Shown piece after piece: positions 61,664 through 64,000 of a stretch of 64,000 bases of DNA (positions are counted from its first letter, which is position 1; each line of letters opens with the position of its first letter). The stretch covers positions 350,420-414,419 of the forward strand of contig NZ_BBJO01000014.1 of the NCBI RefSeq assembly GCF_000739575.1, in the 5' to 3' direction. The notes below the pieces were generated by a model. The model was not told the origin of the DNA. It did no database searches and saw only the letters and a program-made list of their open reading frames with translations. This stretch comes from Halobellus rufus (GTDB taxonomy: Archaea > Halobacteriota > Halobacteria > Halobacteriales > Haloferacaceae). Position numbers and translations under genes: made by a program.

Positions 61664-63094
61664 TCAGATGTCTCCCTTGAGTGTGACGTCCCCAGCGTAA
61701 TAACGATACCAGGCGTACGACCCGACCATAACGACGACTCCGATGCCGATCGATGCAGGCTGCATGAAGGCGATCAGGCCGAAGCTGGCGAGCGCACCGA
61801 CGCCGGGTACCACCGGATACCCGGGAACGCGGTAGCTGGGCGTGTACCACGCCGGGTTCCGGCGTCGCAACACGATCAGCGCGACGCACATCAGCCCGTA
61901 CATGACGAGGTGGAGAAACGACGCGACCTCCGCGAGCAGTTCGACCTGCCCGGTCGCCACGAGGGCGAGGATCGGGCCACCGGCCGCCAGCAACGCGACG
62001 TGCGGCGTCCCGTATCGGAGGTTGACCTCGCTCGCCTTCCGGGGGAGCAACGCGTCTCGGCTCAGCGCGTACACCGCTCGCGAGGCGCTCAGTATCGACG
62101 CGTTCGCGCTCGAAAACGTCGCTAACAGTCCGGCACCCAGAATCGCGACCGCGCCGGGCAGTCCGAGGAACTCACGGGCCACTTCGACCATCGCCGTCTC
62201 GCCGAACTGGCCCAGCCGGTCGGCACCGAAGGCGCTCGTCGCGACGAAGATCGTCACGACGTAGAACACGGTGACGACGAGCACCGACCCGACCATCGCC
62301 AGCGGGAGGTTCCGCCCCGGCCGTTTGATCTCGCCCGCAACGGTCGCGACTTGGGCGAATCCCAGATACGACGTGAACACGAGTGCGGCCGTCGTCAACA
62401 CCGGGAAGTAGCCCCGGGAGAAGAACTGTTCGGGAACGCTGGTCCGACCGAAGACCCCGAAGGCGTCGAGGACGCCATACGAGAGAAACCCCGTGAGGAC
62501 CACGAGGAGGATCCCGACGACGACGTTCTGGAGCTTGGCCGTGTTCTCTGTGCCGCCGATACTCAGCGCGGTCAGCGCTGCCCCGAACAGTAGTCCGATC
62601 CCGATGACGGGACTGAACGGGAGGCCGACGCCGAGTTCGGCGAACACCGCGCTCGCGTAGTGACCGAGGCCGACGAGGTAGAACGCGGAGGCGAACATCA
62701 GTCCCAGCCACAGCCCGAGTCCCACGATTGCCCCGTAGGCGGTGCCCATCCCCCGCGAGATGAAGTAGTAGCCCCCACCGCTTCGCGGCATCGCCGTGGC
62801 GAGTTCGGAGGTCGGGAGCGCCACGAGTAACGCGATCAACCCGCCGATGGCAAAGGATCCGGTGGCGGCGAGTCCCGCGTTGTCCGCAGCCAACCCGGGG
62901 AACACGAAGATTCCCGCGCCGATCATCGTCCCGATTCCGATTGCCAGCCCGCCGACCAGTCCGATCGTCCGCTCGAGTTCGACGTCGTCGTCGTGAACCG
63001 TCGTATCGTCAGTGACGGCTTCCGGCTCCGCTGCCGGCGTCTCACCGGCGACGTTCTGCCCTGCCGGCTCGACGTCGACCGGCTGTTCGGCCAT
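61664..63094 (-). CDS. APC-superfamily amino acid permease
   Basis: 476 residues, twelve predicted helices. It begins with a 45-residue acidic cytoplasmic tail, then [20 protein letters not shown] and GAGIFVFPG, the helix-1 signature of APC transporters. [20 protein letters not shown] and a [20 protein letters not shown] segment are also typical. It takes up amino acids or related organic cations; the substrate is unknown. First gene of a two-gene operon with the Usp-type protein. Confidence 0.92.
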   Translation of the reverse strand: MAEQPVDVEPAGQNVAGETPAAEPEAVTDDTTVHDDDVELERTIGLVGGLAIGIGTMIGAGIFVFPGLAADNAGLAATGSFAIGGLIALLVALPTSELATAMPRSGGGYYFISRGMGTAYGAIVGLGLWLGLMFASAFYLVGLGHYASAVFAELGVGLPFSPVIGIGLLFGAALTALSIGGTENTAKLQNVVVGILLVVLTGFLSYGVLDAFGVFGRTSVPEQFFSRGYFPVLTTAALVFTSYLGFAQVATVAGEIKRPGRNLPLAMVGSVLVVTVFYVVTIFVATSAFGADRLGQFGETAMVEVAREFLGLPGAVAILGAGLLATFSSANASILSASRAVYALSRDALLPRKASEVNLRYGTPHVALLAAGGPILALVATGQVELLAEVASFLHLVMYGLMCVALIVLRRRNPAWYTPSYRVPGYPVVPGVGALASFGLIAFMQPASIGIGVVVMVGSYAWYRYYAGDVTLKGDI

Positions 63095-63183
63095 AGTATC
63101 CGTTTTTTCAACAACCAGATAAAATCGGCGGTGGGAAAGGCGACTCTTCTGGTGGATTCGTTGTACGAACCAATAATAGTGAT

Positions 63184-63618
63184 TTGCTGATGAGTACGAT
63201 CGAACGTCGCCGCGAAATCAGTATTTTTCGAGCGGTTGGCATCAGACGTGGTGGAGTACTGATGAGGATCCTTGCAGAAGCCGGCTTGTTTGGGGGTGTC
63301 GGTGGTCTCTTTGGAGCCCCTGCTTCGCTCGTGGTTGGCAGCGTCATTTTCGAATCAATCGCAGCGATCCCACGCTCGTGTTCCAATGGGGGGAGTATCC
63401 GCTACCTGCTCTTGGGTTTCGGATTCGCCGTGGTTGCCAGTCTCCTGAGTGGGCTGTATCTCGCCTGGAAGGCTGCGAACGACCCCGGTCGAAGCACTCG
63501 GAGGGTTACGGGGTTCGTTGGACCGAAATTTCGACCTGGCGTACGCTTAGAGCGCATCGTAATCGCTGCTGCATTGGTGATCGTCGAAATCGAACGTAGC
63601 TCGATGGTGAATCTCTGA
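63184..63618 (+). pseudogene. C-terminal remnant of an FtsX/MacB-type ABC permease
   Basis: 144-codon frame. The stretch [20 protein letters not shown] and the following AEAGLFGGVGGLFGAPASLV match the last transmembrane part of MacB/LolC-type permeases (FtsX domain), and RYLLLGFGFAVVASLLSGLY matches their final helix. The N-terminal three quarters, with the first helix and extracytoplasmic domain, are missing: upstream DNA is the APC promoter. The fragment continues past the usual end with GC-poorer, degenerate sequence. No ATPase partner. A gene relic, possibly left by insertion. Confidence 0.6.
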
Positions 63619-64000
63619 GGCGGTGACGACGACATTGGCTGATGCTGCGGGTCGAAGTCGGTCGAGTAGTTCGTGTGTCAGAAGATACGGGGTAAGGCGA
63701 TTACCGGTGAACGTGAGTTAGGCCCCGTCCTCGGTTTCTGATCGGCGGCGAGATGAGACCCCAGCGTCGTGGACGAGGCGCGGAGCGCCGAGGGAATAGG
63801 GTGGAGGTAGTTTACCGAATCAGTTACTCGAACAGATAGTTTCGATATCGTCGGTTGTGGAGGGCATCCAGTTGCTTTCGGCTGCCATCGACTGACAGAG
63901 AGTGCTGGCCGTTGAGAACCGAGTTCCCGTGAAGAACCCAGCAAGGAGTATATGGAGAAAAATCGCAAAGACGAGTCGATATCAATAGTAGGCCCTCGGC
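63619..64000. other. Right-edge region without a recognised gene, 382 bp
   Basis: No complete gene. On the minus strand a frame ending with TAA at 63824-63826 reads VLNGQHSLSVDGSRKQLDAL and HNRRYRNYLFE for about 45 codons without a clear start. It could be the C-terminus of a truncated gene, but I do not know the family. The other frames here show no family features. Confidence 0.35.

Noticed and set aside
1..64000. rRNA, tRNA or CRISPR loci
   Set aside because: No tRNA T-arm pattern with paired acceptor ends, no rRNA core sequence and no regularly spaced repeats were seen on reading both strands; short tRNA-like stretches could still have been missed.

Overview
The window is about 65% GC with acidic, Asp/Glu-rich proteins, Tat-type lipoproteins carrying Gly/Asp-rich linkers, TTTWWW-like TATA boxes close to start codons, and archaeal marker families (bacterio-opsin-activator-type HTH, halocyanin, the rod-determining factor RdfA, a PAC2 protein). 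It is a stretch of haloarchaeal (class Halobacteria) chromosome or megaplasmid. I see no rRNA, tRNA or CRISPR array.

Layout. (1) 1-11.6 kb: a truncated sulfatase, an acetyl-CoA-synthetase-like enzyme, an oligopeptide-type ABC transporter (genes C, fused DF, B) with a convergent substrate-binding lipoprotein, a thioredoxin-fold protein and a BKACE-family cleavage enzyme. (2) 11.7-16.7 kb: a MITE-like palindrome, a thiolase and a 2-oxoacid dehydrogenase operon (E1alpha, E1beta, free lipoyl domain, truncated E2). (3) 17-32 kb: mostly small stand-alone genes: a tyrosine recombinase relative, an EamA exporter, SnoaL-like, CBS, YjbQ and zinc-finger proteins, a frameshifted halocyanin, PRTase, Hsp20, PAC2, RdfA, and a TetR-MATE efflux operon with a recognisable operator. 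(4) 32.9-54.1 kb: a pentose/oligosaccharide region with an IclR regulator, ABC ATPase, GH31 alpha-xylosidase-like and GH3 glycosidases, an acid-sugar dehydratase, two sugar permeases, a sugar-binding lipoprotein, a DHDPS-family lyase, a 2-oxoglutarate-semialdehyde-type dehydrogenase and a Gfo/Idh/MocA D-xylose-dehydrogenase-like enzyme. A YeiH transporter, a threonine synthase-like enzyme and a glycolate/D-lactate dehydrogenase lie among them. (5) 54.1-64 kb: UspA, MFS, rhodanese-MBL, an HTH-10 regulator, a DASS transporter, an APC permease with a fused Usp protein, and gene debris.

How the genes fit together: region 4 reads as import and hydrolysis of xylose-containing oligosaccharides followed by oxidative, non-phosphorylating pentose breakdown (Weimberg- or Dahms-type). 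Region 2 and the enzymes around it handle acyl-CoA and 2-oxoacids.

Most unusual points: the oligopeptide-type binding protein at 3666-5489 appears to be circularly permuted. Three genes (halocyanin, GH3, sugar permease) each carry a single-base deletion explainable as loss of one base from a three-base homopolymer. There is an 84-bp palindromic element at 11689-11772, and near-perfect palindromic operators lie upstream of the TetR gene and of the threonine synthase-like gene.
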